Shown: in pieces, positions 16,633 through 24,150 of the stretch
Position numbering within the stretch: position 1 is the stretch's first letter
Layout of the letters: each line of letters begins with the position of its first letter
From: Thalassolituus maritimus
GTDB lineage: Bacteria; Pseudomonadota; Gammaproteobacteria; Pseudomonadales; Oceanobacteraceae
Direction: 5' to 3'
Assembly (NCBI GenBank): GCA_913019975.1
Contig: CAJWBH010000010.1
Location: 62,001 to 126,000, forward strand
Length of the DNA: 64,000 nucleotides
The notes under the pieces: model-generated
Told to the model about the DNA's origin: nothing
The model's input: the letters and a program-made list of their open reading frames with translations, nothing else
Database searches by the model: none
Program-made: the position numbers and the translations under genes

Positions 16633-17466
16633 TTACTTTTTCCGGTAGAGGATACCTGGGTTACAACTGACCATTTCATAGTGATCCGGCATCCCACTCA
16701 AGGCTTCTGAAGCACCGAGGATCAGGTAGCCACCCGGCTTCAGAGCACCGTGCATTTTCAATAGGATGTCGCGCTTGCGTTCGGCGCTGAAATAAATCAG
16801 TACATTGCGGCAGAAGATAATATCGAAGGTGCCGAGACGCGAGTAGCTGTCGTTCAGGTTAAAGTTTCTGAACTCCACGCCCTGGCGCAGTTCTTTGCCG
16901 ACGTGCCAGGCATCGTCTCCGGTTTTTTCAAAGTACTTCGCCAGCTGGTCTTCTGGCATACCACGCCGTATCGCCATCCATGGGTACGTCCCTTCTTTGG
17001 CGGCGCTCAAAGCACTTTCTGATAAATCGGTAGCCAACACTGACACAGCAGGCAGACGTTTCGAGCTCGTTCGGCGGAATTCCAGTTCAGTCAGTTTGAT
17101 AGAGTAAGGTTCCTGCCCTGTTGAGCAGGCCGAAGACCAGATACGTATGGGCGATGATTGTTCAGCGAGTGCCGGAAAAACGCGATTACGAAGAATTTCG
17201 AATGGATGACTGTCGCGCAGCCAGAGTGTTTCGTTGGTCGTCATGGCATCAATGACGTTATTTTTGAACTGACGGTCACGCTCCATGCAGTACATCAGCT
17301 CGGTCAGACTGGGTAAATTACGGTCGGCCATGAGCTTTCGCAAACGGCTGGCGACCAGGTATTCTTTGCCATCCCCCAGCAGAATGCCGGAGAGTCCCTC
17401 AAGGTAGTCGCGGAACTGGTTATACTCCGCAGCAGTTACCACGACTTCCTTCTTGTTATGCGTCAT
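16633..17466 (-). CDS. cheR: CheR, chemoreceptor glutamate methyltransferase
   Basis: CheR transfers methyl groups from S-adenosylmethionine to receptor glutamates. The product is 277 aa from the ATG at 17466; an upstream in-frame TTG at 17475 overlaps the cheV stop and is less likely. The N-terminal helical domain carries TNETLWLRD, the CheR TNETxFxR-type motif. The SAM site reads RIWSSACSTGQEPYS, and the C-terminal part has FDIIFCRNVLIYF and LKPGGYLILGASEAL. It lies 5 bases after cheV, and next to flgB as in Pseudomonas and Vibrio flagellar clusters. Confidence 0.95.
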   Translation of the reverse strand: MTHNKKEVVVTAAEYNQFRDYLEGLSGILLGDGKEYLVASRLRKLMADRNLPSLTELMYCMERDRQFKNNVIDAMTTNETLWLRDSHPFEILRNRVFPALAEQSSPIRIWSSACSTGQEPYSIKLTELEFRRTSSKRLPAVSVLATDLSESALSAAKEGTYPWMAIRRGMPEDQLAKYFEKTGDDAWHVGKELRQGVEFRNFNLNDSYSRLGTFDIIFCRNVLIYFSAERKRDILLKMHGALKPGGYLILGASEALSGMPDHYEMVSCNPGILYRKK

Positions 17467-17471
17467 CAATT

Positions 17472-18395
17472 TCAACCGTGGTTAATTCGGCTCACAATAT
17501 TGTCGGCCAGTACGTCGGGGTCAAACTTTGCAATAAAGTCATTAGCACCCACTTTTTCAACCATTGCCTGGTTAAATACACCGCTCAGTGATGAGTGCAG
17601 TACTACATAAAATCCCTTCATCGCATCGTTACTACGAATGTGAGTGGTCAGCGTGTAGCCATCCATCTCTGGCATCTCAATATCGGATACCAACATCATG
17701 TAACGGTCCTGCGGTCGCTCACCCTCGTCTACGATTCCTTTCAGGTGCTCCCAGGCTTGTCTGCCATCTTCGAGAGCGACAACCTCTACGCCAACGTTCT
17801 CCAGACAGCGGGTAATCTGCTTACGCGCAATCTTAGAATCATCCACGATCAGAACTTTCTTTTTACCGGCCTCAGTACGGACGTCGTCACTGACGATGCC
17901 TTCACTGATGTCCTCTTTCACCGGCGATACTTCAGCAAGAATCTTCTCTACGTCGATGATCTCGACGATGTGATTCTCAACTTCAGTGACTGCTGTGAGG
18001 TAATGCTCGCGGCCCGTGCCCTTGGGCGGTGGATGAATATGTTCCCAGTTCATGTTGATGATTTTGTCGACCGAAGCCACCAGGAAGCCCTGAGTCGCGC
18101 CGTTGTACTCAGTAATAATCACGAACGAACCATTCACTTCATCCAGCGGAGGACCACCCGTTGCCAGGCTCATATCGAGAATCGGTGTGGTTCCTGAGCG
18201 GATGTGAACAACCCCACGGACAACACGATTGCTGCCAGGCAGGGACGTCAGTCGCGGACACTGTATGATCTCTTTTACTTTGAATACGTTAATGCCGTAC
18301 AACTGTTCACCGCGGACGCGGAAAAGCAGCAGCTCCAGACGGTTTTCGCCGACCAGCTTGGTACGTTGGTTTACGGACTCAAGAACACCAGCCAT
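17472..18395 (-). CDS. cheV: CheV, CheW-receiver hybrid coupling protein
   Basis: CheV couples receptors to CheA and is tuned by phosphorylation of its receiver. The 307-aa product has a CheW-like domain (about residues 15-165, with VRGVVHIRSGTTPILDMSLA). The receiver domain (about 183-305) has KVLIVDDSKIARKQI, the phospho-acceptor Asp in LVSDIEMPEMDGYTL, and the Thr/Ser and Lys positions in LHSSLSG and DFIAKFDPD. It is divergent from flgA across a 50-base gap and upstream of cheR. Confidence 0.95.
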   Translation of the reverse strand: MAGVLESVNQRTKLVGENRLELLLFRVRGEQLYGINVFKVKEIIQCPRLTSLPGSNRVVRGVVHIRSGTTPILDMSLATGGPPLDEVNGSFVIITEYNGATQGFLVASVDKIINMNWEHIHPPPKGTGREHYLTAVTEVENHIVEIIDVEKILAEVSPVKEDISEGIVSDDVRTEAGKKKVLIVDDSKIARKQITRCLENVGVEVVALEDGRQAWEHLKGIVDEGERPQDRYMMLVSDIEMPEMDGYTLTTHIRSNDAMKGFYVVLHSSLSGVFNQAMVEKVGANDFIAKFDPDVLADNIVSRINHG

Positions 18396-18419
18396 GTGTG
18401 CCTCTCTTTCAGATCAATT

Positions 18420-18436
18420 CCGGCATGACCTTTGCT
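18420..18436 (+). promoter_or_regulatory. Sigma-54 promoter for flgA
   Basis: CCGGCATGACCTTTGCT has -24 GG (18422-18423) and -12 GC (18434-18435) with 10-base spacing and a good TTTGCT -12 box. The predicted start is about 18447. That is right at the first possible flgA ATG, so this promoter favours the later ATG at 18472. Confidence 0.6.
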
Positions 18437-18471
18437 CAACCTGAGGTATGAGTAATAAAAGTGCCGGAATC

Positions 18472-19194
18472 ATGACATCATTTTCGTTAGCTTCATTGAG
18501 CATAGTAGAGAACCAGAGAAGCGCAGGCGTTTTATTTGGTTTTTTCATCTGGTCGTTGTCGACCGTTGCTCAGGCCGGAAGCTCTCTGGATGATGTCACC
18601 GCTGAACTGAAAAATCGCTGGATTGCACTGGGGGGAGACGCCGGTGTATCGGAGTTTGAGTATCCTTCTGTATCACCGGGATATGAGTTGCCTGACTGCA
18701 GCGCTTCGCTAGAGGTGAATGTTATCCGCCACCTACAACCGGGGCGCAACGGTGTTGAGGTCAGCTGTGCAGCGCCCTTCTGGCGCCAATCGTTCGCGGT
18801 TGAACTGAAGGTGTTCGCAGATGTCGTCACCGCTGATACCGATATACGCCGGGATACTGTTATCAATGCAGGTCAACTCAGAATCAGTCGCCTTGACACC
18901 TCTGATCTGCACAAAGGGTATTTCAGTAATATTGACGCCGTCAGCGGAATGCTGAGCAAACGAACTCTGCGACAAGGAACACCTGTCACACCTGACATGG
19001 TCGACTTACCCGACCTTGTTCAACGCGGGCAACTGCTCAAAATCAGGCTGGTCAGGCCGGGAATTCAGGTCGAGATTAAGGGGGAAGCCCTGGCTCGTGG
19101 TCACCTGGGTGAACAGATACGGGTCAGGAATACGCAGTCGGGAACCACCCTGTTTGCGGAAGTCATCGGCGATGGCTTAGTACAGGTCCAGTGA
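18472..19194 (+). CDS. flgA: FlgA, P-ring assembly chaperone
   Basis: FlgA is a periplasmic chaperone for P-ring formation. The C-terminal half carries the SAF/ChapFlgA domain: TVINAGQLRISRLDTSDLHK, then SKRTLRQGTPVTPDMV and the terminal RVRNTQSGTTLFAEVIGDGL. A signal sequence (LFGFFIWSLSTVAQA) ends about residue 35. An in-frame ATG at 18448 would give 248 aa, but it coincides with the predicted sigma-54 start site and its GAGGT is too close, so I prefer 18472 (240 aa). It is transcribed away from cheV. Confidence 0.9.
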   Translation: MTSFSLASLSIVENQRSAGVLFGFFIWSLSTVAQAGSSLDDVTAELKNRWIALGGDAGVSEFEYPSVSPGYELPDCSASLEVNVIRHLQPGRNGVEVSCAAPFWRQSFAVELKVFADVVTADTDIRRDTVINAGQLRISRLDTSDLHKGYFSNIDAVSGMLSKRTLRQGTPVTPDMVDLPDLVQRGQLLKIRLVRPGIQVEIKGEALARGHLGEQIRVRNTQSGTTLFAEVIGDGLVQVQ

Positions 19195-19222
19195 GTTTTC
19201 AAAAAAAACTGACACTTTTTCC

Positions 19223-19249
19223 TAAAGTAATGAAATCTGCTGCCGTTAA
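19223..19249 (+). promoter_or_regulatory. Sigma-28 (FliA) promoter for flgM
   Basis: TAAAGTAA (19223-19230), an 11-base spacer and GCCGTTAA (19242-19249) match the sigma-28 consensus TAAAGTTT-N11-GCCGATAA. The predicted start is about 19257. FliA-driven flgM is the standard feedback in gammaproteobacteria. Confidence 0.78.
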
Positions 19250-19290
19250 CTACAATGAAGAGGTACATCTGAATGAAGCTCGGAGAAATG

Positions 19291-19602
19291 ATGATGAACA
19301 TCAATAAATTCACTAACGGCAACAGTGTCGACACGAATCGTAGTCGTACTGAACCCGTTAAGGCCCCAGAAACGAATGCTGAAGGCAAAGCCAGGGAATC
19401 CGCGCCGCTGACCGATCAGGTCAAGCTTAGCGCGAGCAGTAAAAGCATTCAGCAGATAGAAGCTGAGATTAAAGAGATGAAGGACGTCGACGACGCAACC
19501 GTTGAGCGCATCCGTAGCGCCATTGATAACGGTGAATACAAAATCGATTACGACAGACTGGCAGGGAAAATGCTTGATTTTGAGGACCGATTCAACTTCT
19601 GA
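19291..19602 (+). CDS. flgM: FlgM, anti-sigma-28 factor
   Basis: FlgM holds FliA inactive until the hook is complete and is then exported. The C-terminal half has the family pattern TDQVKLSASSKSIQQIE, VDDATVERIRSAIDNGEYKI and DYDRLAGKMLDFE. Three consecutive ATGs (19288, 19291, 19294) follow GGAG at 19282-19285; 19291 or 19294 fits best. A further ATG at 19273 would put the Shine-Dalgarno inside the gene. A sigma-28 promoter precedes it and flgN follows after 11 bases. Confidence 0.92.
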   Translation: MMNINKFTNGNSVDTNRSRTEPVKAPETNAEGKARESAPLTDQVKLSASSKSIQQIEAEIKEMKDVDDATVERIRSAIDNGEYKIDYDRLAGKMLDFEDRFNF

Positions 19603-19613
19603 GGTCCTCAGGT

Positions 19614-20084
19614 ATGCTTTTAGATACCTCTCCCCTTGCCCGGCTGATGTCATCCGAGCTCGACGCCAGCCGGCAGCTCTTCACCCTGCTGGAGCAGGAA
19701 CTGGAGGCCGTGAGCCACCACCGTACGTCTGAACTGGACACTCTGAACCCTGCCAAAGAGAAACAGGTAACCCTCCTGAAACAGCAGGCGAGTACCCGCT
19801 TACAGTGGATGAAAGACCACCAGCTACCTCTGAGTGCAGAGTGCCTGCAACACGAGGCTGTCCAGAATAACTCCGAAATTCACCCATTGTGGCAGCAGCT
19901 TGCCGCTCAGTATGAAGCCAACCGGCAAATCTCAGAGCGCCTGAGCGAAATGGTTCTGGCATTGCGATTCCGCGCCGAACAGAAGCTTCGTATCTTGCAT
20001 GCCCGACAGAATGATCCACACTTATATAATGAATATGGAAAAACTTCCGGAGCGAATCCGGGACTTAATAGTATCGAAGCGTAG
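19614..20084 (+). CDS. flgN: FlgN-type chaperone for FlgK/FlgL
   Basis: The 156-aa helical protein fits FlgN, the cytoplasmic export chaperone for the junction proteins FlgK and FlgL. Recognisable parts are LFTLLEQELEAVSHHRTSEL, then NPAKEKQVTLLKQ, and the C-terminal LYNEYGKTSGANPGL, which resembles the LYG-x-G-x-T tail of Pseudomonas/Vibrio FlgN. It follows flgM as in those genera. Confidence 0.85.
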   Translation: MLLDTSPLARLMSSELDASRQLFTLLEQELEAVSHHRTSELDTLNPAKEKQVTLLKQQASTRLQWMKDHQLPLSAECLQHEAVQNNSEIHPLWQQLAAQYEANRQISERLSEMVLALRFRAEQKLRILHARQNDPHLYNEYGKTSGANPGLNSIEA

Positions 20085-20097
20085 TGGATCGTCAGAC

Positions 20098-20850
20098 ATG
20101 CCAGAGGCAAGTATCAATCAGGAATTTCTGCTGAACTCCCCAGAAGACGTATACGGCGCTCTGCGCAAGGTTGTGCTTCTGGAAACCCCTGTGACCCTGC
20201 GTATAGATGGCGACGACACCGAATACAAATCGGCAATTACGGAAACCAGCTTCAAGTCCCGCAGCTTCTTTATGGACCGGGTTATCCCGATGCAGGGCAA
20301 CGATCTGATCAGGAGCGGTAAGCGATTTTCAGTGGAGTGCGACACTCAGGGTGTGCGCATTGAATTCCGAATGACGGGTCGCCTGCGCTATCAGCCGGAT
20401 CAGGAGCAGTATCGCGCCGAATTTCCCGAAGAAGTTCTCTATCTGCAGCGCCGCACCGCCTACCGTGTCATGGTGCCACCTGCACACCAGATATTAGTAA
20501 CACTGCGCTTCGAAGATGATGATGAAGACAGCGATGGGCTAACAGGGCGCCTGGTAGATCTGTCTTCGAGTGGTTTTAAGGCCAAATTCAAGGGCGACAT
20601 CACTGAAACACTGCACAACCACAAGGACATCCCTATGGCTCGGGTTCGCTTTAATCGCGACAACTCGATGGATTGCAGCCTGGAAGCCCGCCATATTCAG
20701 CTGAGTGACAACGGCAATACACAATGTGGCTTCTCCTTCACCACGATCTCACCTCAAGGCCAACGCTTCATTGACCGACTGATCACGGAGTTTCAGTGGG
20801 AAGAACGTCGCCTGAAGGAACAACAGAAAAACGAACTAGACAACATCTGA
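20098..20850 (+). CDS. flgZ: FlgZ/YcgR-type PilZ-domain flagellar brake
   Basis: The product binds c-di-GMP and slows the flagellar motor. An N-terminal YcgR-type domain (about residues 1-115, SPEDVYGALRKVVLLETPVT) is followed by a PilZ domain with the RxxxR motif in LQRRTAYRV and the DLSSSGFKAKF signature (D/NxSxxG). Length with the ATG at 20098 is 250 aa, like YcgR (244 aa). The frame is open back to 19999, which would overlap flgN by 86 bases; no good Shine-Dalgarno decides the start. Third gene of flgMNZ, as in Pseudomonas. Confidence 0.9.
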   Translation: MPEASINQEFLLNSPEDVYGALRKVVLLETPVTLRIDGDDTEYKSAITETSFKSRSFFMDRVIPMQGNDLIRSGKRFSVECDTQGVRIEFRMTGRLRYQPDQEQYRAEFPEEVLYLQRRTAYRVMVPPAHQILVTLRFEDDDEDSDGLTGRLVDLSSSGFKAKFKGDITETLHNHKDIPMARVRFNRDNSMDCSLEARHIQLSDNGNTQCGFSFTTISPQGQRFIDRLITEFQWEERRLKEQQKNELDNI

Positions 20851-20855
20851 GTGCG

Positions 20856-20873
20856 CAGCCCCTGCCGGGGCTG
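20856..20873 (+). terminator. Hairpin after flgZ
   Basis: CAGCCCC-TGCC-GGGGCTG is a perfect 7-bp stem 5 bases after the flgZ stop. There is no U tract, so it may be a Rho-aided terminator or a 3'-end stabiliser for flgMNZ. Confidence 0.45.
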
Positions 20874-20910
20874 ACAATCACGACACCAACCGTTAGAATC
20901 CTCAGCCTTC

Positions 20911-20986
20911 CTCCCTATAGCTCAACAGGATAGAGCTTCCGCCTCCTAAGCGGACGATTGGGGTTCGAGTCCCTATGGGGAGGCCA
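20911..20986 (+). tRNA. tRNA-Arg (anticodon CCT)
   Basis: A full cloverleaf can be drawn. The acceptor stem CTCCCTA pairs with TGGGGAG (20976-20982). The D arm is GCTCAACAGGATAGAGC. The anticodon arm CCGC-CTCCTAA-GCGG has anticodon CCT. The T arm is TGGGG-TTCGAGT-CCCTA. The discriminator G and encoded CCA (20984-20986) complete it. Its 3' end is the integration site of the island that follows. Confidence 0.96.
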
Positions 20987-20988
20987 TT
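20972..20988 (+). repeat. attL-like repeat at the tRNA-Arg 3' end
   Basis: CCTATGGGGAGGCCATT spans the T-stem/acceptor 3' half and CCA of the tRNA. The partner copy is at 24151-24167 with one mismatch. Confidence 0.75.
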
Positions 20989-21100
20989 CCTTCTTTCAAA
21001 GTCTTCCAATACCAACAAATTCCTCGCCACAAGCCTCGTAAATACTGGGTTTTCGTTCCAACAACATCCAAAGACATCCATTTACATCGCAGATAGTTCT

Positions 21101-21120
21101 GGGGTAACTTTCGGGGTAAC
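21101..21120 (+). repeat. Island inner direct repeat, left copy
   Basis: GGGGTAACTTTCGGGGTAAC contains GGGGTAAC twice and matches 24070-24089 at 19 of 20 bases. A reverse GTTACCCC follows at about 21139. Such iterated GGGGTAAC motifs near att sites look like integrase or Xis arm sites; that role is inferred. Confidence 0.6.
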
Positions 21121-21185
21121 TGAGTTCGGGTGGGTAAAAGTTACCCCAGGAGATAGGAATGCCTCTGTCAGCGGTAGCGGTATAG

Positions 21186-21422
21186 AACGCACAACCCAAG
21201 GCCAAGAACACCCAACCTCAACAATCACGTCTACTGCGCTGGAAAGACGTTCAACCACGCGTAGGTATCTGCCGCTCTCAGGCACACGCCATGATCAACG
21301 AGAGCACCTTCCCTGCTCCGGTTAAGCTCGGTGCCCGTGCTTCAGCCTGGGTCGAATCTGAAATCAACGACTGGATCGAAAGCAGGATTAGCGCCTCTCG
21401 CAACGAAGGAGGTGCAGCATGA
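21186..21422 (+). pseudogene. AlpA-family excision regulator remnant without a start codon
   Basis: The frame is open from 21186 to the TGA at 21420-21422. It reads RLLRWKDVQPRVGICRSQAH, then FPAPVKLGARASAWVES and EINDWIESRI, which is the whole small AlpA/MerR-like HTH domain. Where family members begin MSRLLR-, the codons here are CAA TCA CGT CTA CTG, with no ATG, GTG or TTG in the usable stretch. The only ATG (21291) would remove the helix-turn-helix. The start therefore appears mutated, or a CTG (21234) is used. Its stop overlaps the next gene in an ATGA. Confidence 0.65.
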
Positions 21423-21706
21423 AGAAATTCAAGAAGAAGGAATACATCATCTGCCATCTGCTGACAGTCGGACATATCTCCAGCTTTGAGGCTATCAGCA
21501 AATACAGACACGCACTCCTCTCTACCGTCATCCATGAGCTGCGCACTGCTGGCGCAGCTATTCGAACGGTCGATGAGCCTCACGTCGGCGGCACCCATGC
21601 GCGCTACCACGTCATCGACAAGCAAACAGTCCTCAACACTCTTACGCCTGAGATGTTGACAAATGTTGACCTCCTGATGAACGCAGTAAACGACCCGGAG
21701 TACTGA
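21419..21706 (+). CDS. Small winged-helix/HTH protein of the island
   Basis: The 95-aa product begins with Lys-rich MKKFKKKEYIICHLLTVGHI and continues SSFEAISKYRHALLSTVIHE, a helix-turn-helix-like pattern, then LRTAGAAIRTVDEPHVGGTH with a beta-wing-like end (ARYHVID). Similar small HTH proteins lie beside AlpA genes in integrative elements and may regulate excision or cargo. The upstream AlpA frame overlaps by 4 bases and GGAGGTGCAGC supplies the ribosome-binding site. Function is inferred from fold and position. Confidence 0.6.
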   Translation: MKKFKKKEYIICHLLTVGHISSFEAISKYRHALLSTVIHELRTAGAAIRTVDEPHVGGTHARYHVIDKQTVLNTLTPEMLTNVDLLMNAVNDPEY

Positions 21707-21764
21707 GTTATGGGTCAGCGAGCAGACAAAGCAGGGAAGCTTAGCTCTGGAGAGGACTCGCGAG

Positions 21765-22199
21765 CTATCCAGCCTGGCGATTAACTCGCCGCTGCAAATC
21801 CAGCAAACCCTTTACTTTTTTGGGGTGGAATCCTGCACTAAAGCCCCATTTGCGCGACAGAGCGTCGCGGTTAGTTAGCGGTGGAGTTTCGGCTTGGTAA
21901 AACGGTTCAGCCTGCCAAGGCATAGCCATAAGCTGTGATTGCAGACTCGATAAGCACTGACGCAGGCGCTTGCTACGCTCTGCTGGCATGGCTGCATTCA
22001 TAGCAAAGAAATCGAACAGATAGGCTGCTTTGCGACATTCGTCCAGATCGAAGCCATCCAGAGCAAAGCCGTCCAGATCAGGTTCCCACCCTTTGTTCCA
22101 GGCAGCATCGGCAAGTAGGCACAAACCGTCAGCAGCACTCTCTAATGAGGCGCTGCGTACAACCTGCAGTAATACTTGCCGATACTCTTGATCTGTCAT
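21765..22199 (-). CDS. Uncharacterised helical partner of the nucleotidyltransferase
   Basis: The 144-aa product has no motif I recognise. The first half is acidic helix (LLQVVRSASLESAADGLCLL, then DLDGFALDGFDLDECRKA). The C-terminal part ends in a basic helix (HPKKVKGLLDLQRRVNRQAG). It starts one base after the nucleotidyltransferase stop (TGA-a-ATG), so the two are translationally coupled. Pairing, size and location in a tRNA island fit an antitoxin-like or accessory subunit, but no homology is claimed. Confidence 0.55.
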   Translation of the reverse strand: MTDQEYRQVLLQVVRSASLESAADGLCLLADAAWNKGWEPDLDGFALDGFDLDECRKAAYLFDFFAMNAAMPAERSKRLRQCLSSLQSQLMAMPWQAEPFYQAETPPLTNRDALSRKWGFSAGFHPKKVKGLLDLQRRVNRQAG

Positions 22200-22200
22200 T

Positions 22201-22794
22201 TCAACTCTCCAGCTCCTGCAGCTGGTTTACCATAAACTCAATATTACCCTTGAGTCTTCGCTCATTGCCAACGGCGCCAATCAGGGCTTCTTCTGCGTGC
22301 TTACGCAGCTCTTCTGCAGTGAACTTACCCGCCTGATGAAGCGATATTATGTCAGCCTGGTCGTCAACTGCCAATCGATCCAACTTACTTACAGCCAGGT
22401 CAAGTGCTGTTACTACATACGCAACCAGAGGGTCAGAATCAGAGCCAAAAAGCGGTATGGCATCATCCTGATAGTACTCAGGTAGTAAACCAGAAATGGT
22501 CGGAGAGAAGGTATCATCCACAATTAGGGCCTTCTCAAGCCCATCATCGTCTGTATAAATAATGGTGATATCATCCAGCTCGAGCGCCTGTGCAGCCTGT
22601 ATCTCAACATCAATATCGCTTGAACCACGAGCATTTGTATGGATATGCAGAGCAGCACCACCAAAGATGTAAGCCCTATATGTTCCTGGCTCAGCATCTG
22701 CCACTTGCTCAGATATTGCAGCGTTCACCTCCAACATGGCGTCTATAATGGCGCGCCCCATTGGAGTATTGGTGAACAGTTTTTCCTTACTCAT
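22201..22794 (-). CDS. DUF6036-like nucleotidyltransferase-fold protein
   Basis: The 197-aa product carries the minimal nucleotidyltransferase signature: IFGGAALHIHT (Gly45-Gly46) followed by GSSDIDVEI with Asp60 and Asp62 as the metal-binding pair. This resembles DUF6036/AbiEii-type proteins. The remainder is mostly helical, with ALDLAVSKLDRLAVDDQADI, a Lys/Asp segment typical of this group. It is first in a two-gene minus-strand operon, divergent from the nuclease at 22903. AbiEii-type enzymes act as toxins on tRNA or nucleotides; whether this one does is inference. Confidence 0.65.
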   Translation of the reverse strand: MSKEKLFTNTPMGRAIIDAMLEVNAAISEQVADAEPGTYRAYIFGGAALHIHTNARGSSDIDVEIQAAQALELDDITIIYTDDDGLEKALIVDDTFSPTISGLLPEYYQDDAIPLFGSDSDPLVAYVVTALDLAVSKLDRLAVDDQADIISLHQAGKFTAEELRKHAEEALIGAVGNERRLKGNIEFMVNQLQELES

Positions 22795-22902
22795 AGCACG
22801 GCTCTTTCCGACGTTATGTAGACCACTATAACAACCTTAAAAGCAGCCCCCCAACCTGTTATATCCCGAATCTATCCGATATATTTATCAAAAATAGCAG
22901 GG

Positions 22903-24009
22903 ATGAGTATGGCGATCCAACAAGGCATCTGGCGTATAAACGCAGGCAACAACGCTTCTAGCACCCCTACTCGTCTGGAAACTGCCCGTCTGGACGACGA
23001 GAACCAGCTGGAAGAGTTGATTGTGCAGGATGTGTCGATCATCAACGCCGACTGGCTGCTGATCGGCCGGCAGGTGCGCACCAGTTTTGATAAGCGCATA
23101 GACTTGGTGGCGCTGGATGCCAATGGCAGCGTCATCATAATTGAACTTAAGCGGGATAAGACTCCCCGTGATGTGGTGGCGCAGGCCATCGACTACGCCT
23201 CGTGGGTGGAAACACTGGAAGACAATCAGCTGGTCGATTGTTACATCGATTTCGCAAGTAAACACAAATTACCAAATCAAAGCCTCGACGTGGCATTCAA
23301 GGCTAAGTTTGGCCTGTCGTTAGCCGATGTCACCCTAAACGACTCACATCAGATGGTGATAGTGGCATCTGAACTGGATGCCAGTACTGAGCGCATTATC
23401 ACCTACCTGAACAACCGCCATGGCGTAGGTATTAACGCAGTGTTTTTTTCCGCGTTCAGCGATGGTAGCAACCGTTACCTGTCCCGCGCCTGGATGATAG
23501 ACCCACAGGAAACCCAACAGCTCGTAAGCACCCGAGGTGCGCGCGAACCGTGGAATGGCGAGTTCTATGTATCCTTTGGCCATGGCGAATGCCGTAACTG
23601 GGAGGATGCTCGCCAGCACGGTTTTGTCGCTGCAGGCGGTGGTCAATGGTATTCCAACACTCTGAATATGTTGGCCGAAGGAGACCGGATTTGGGTGAAT
23701 ATCCCTAAAACCGGTTACGTTGGCGTGGGTATTGTGACCGGAGAACGACAGCGCATCAGTGAATTCTGTATCGCCGGACAACCACTGACCAGCCTACCAA
23801 CTCAATTGGACTACAGCAGTTTCTCAGCAGCGCCTGACGACAGTGCAGAGTACGTCGTGCCTGTTAAATGGCTACACACCGAAGCCAACAGCAATGCCTT
23901 CAGTGAGACCGGGCTATTCGGCAATCAGAATACCGTGTGTAAACCTACGACAACCAAATGGCGTCACACGGTTGAACGACTAAAAGCAATTTGGAAAATC
24001 GATAGCTGA
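22903..24009 (+). CDS. PD-(D/E)XK nuclease with C-terminal EVE/PUA-like domain
   Basis: The N-terminal region (about residues 35-125) has the PD-(D/E)XK core of DUF91/NucS-type nucleases: KRIDLVALDANG (Asp67) and VIIIELKRDK (Glu81, Lys83) followed by DVVAQAIDYASWV. A linker leads to a second domain (about 218-345) with EFYVSFGHGECRNWEDARQH, GGGQWYSNTL and DRIWVNIPKTGYVGVGIV, resembling EVE/PUA-like folds that read modified bases. Total 368 aa. A second ATG at 22909 has better spacing from AGGG and may be the true start. The last gene of the tRNA-Arg island. A DNA-modification-sensing nuclease role is inferred. Confidence 0.7.
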   Translation: MSMAIQQGIWRINAGNNASSTPTRLETARLDDENQLEELIVQDVSIINADWLLIGRQVRTSFDKRIDLVALDANGSVIIIELKRDKTPRDVVAQAIDYASWVETLEDNQLVDCYIDFASKHKLPNQSLDVAFKAKFGLSLADVTLNDSHQMVIVASELDASTERIITYLNNRHGVGINAVFFSAFSDGSNRYLSRAWMIDPQETQQLVSTRGAREPWNGEFYVSFGHGECRNWEDARQHGFVAAGGGQWYSNTLNMLAEGDRIWVNIPKTGYVGVGIVTGERQRISEFCIAGQPLTSLPTQLDYSSFSAAPDDSAEYVVPVKWLHTEANSNAFSETGLFGNQNTVCKPTTTKWRHTVERLKAIWKIDS

Positions 24010-24069
24010 GAAATATGTTTTAGCGATAGTTATCACCGGCTCTCAATTCTTTCTACCACCCCAAAAGTA

Positions 24070-24089
24070 GGGGTAACTATCGGGGTAAC
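24070..24089 (+). repeat. Island inner direct repeat, right copy
   Basis: GGGGTAACTATCGGGGTAAC matches 21101-21120 at 19 of 20 bases and lies just inside the attR-like repeat. Confidence 0.6.
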
Positions 24090-24150
24090 CAATTCCGTTA
24101 ACAATTTAAATATCTATATTTTTCAAATAGTTGAAAATGAAATTCGGCCT

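Noticed and set aside
18396-18447. Sigma-28 promoter for cheVR on the minus strand
   Set aside because: GCCGGAAT is a weak -10, and no acceptable -35 lies at the right distance.
20975-21325. ORF starting in the tRNA 3' end
   Set aside because: It begins inside the tRNA and crosses the att and inner repeats; the real protein-like signal here is the AlpA frame in another phase.
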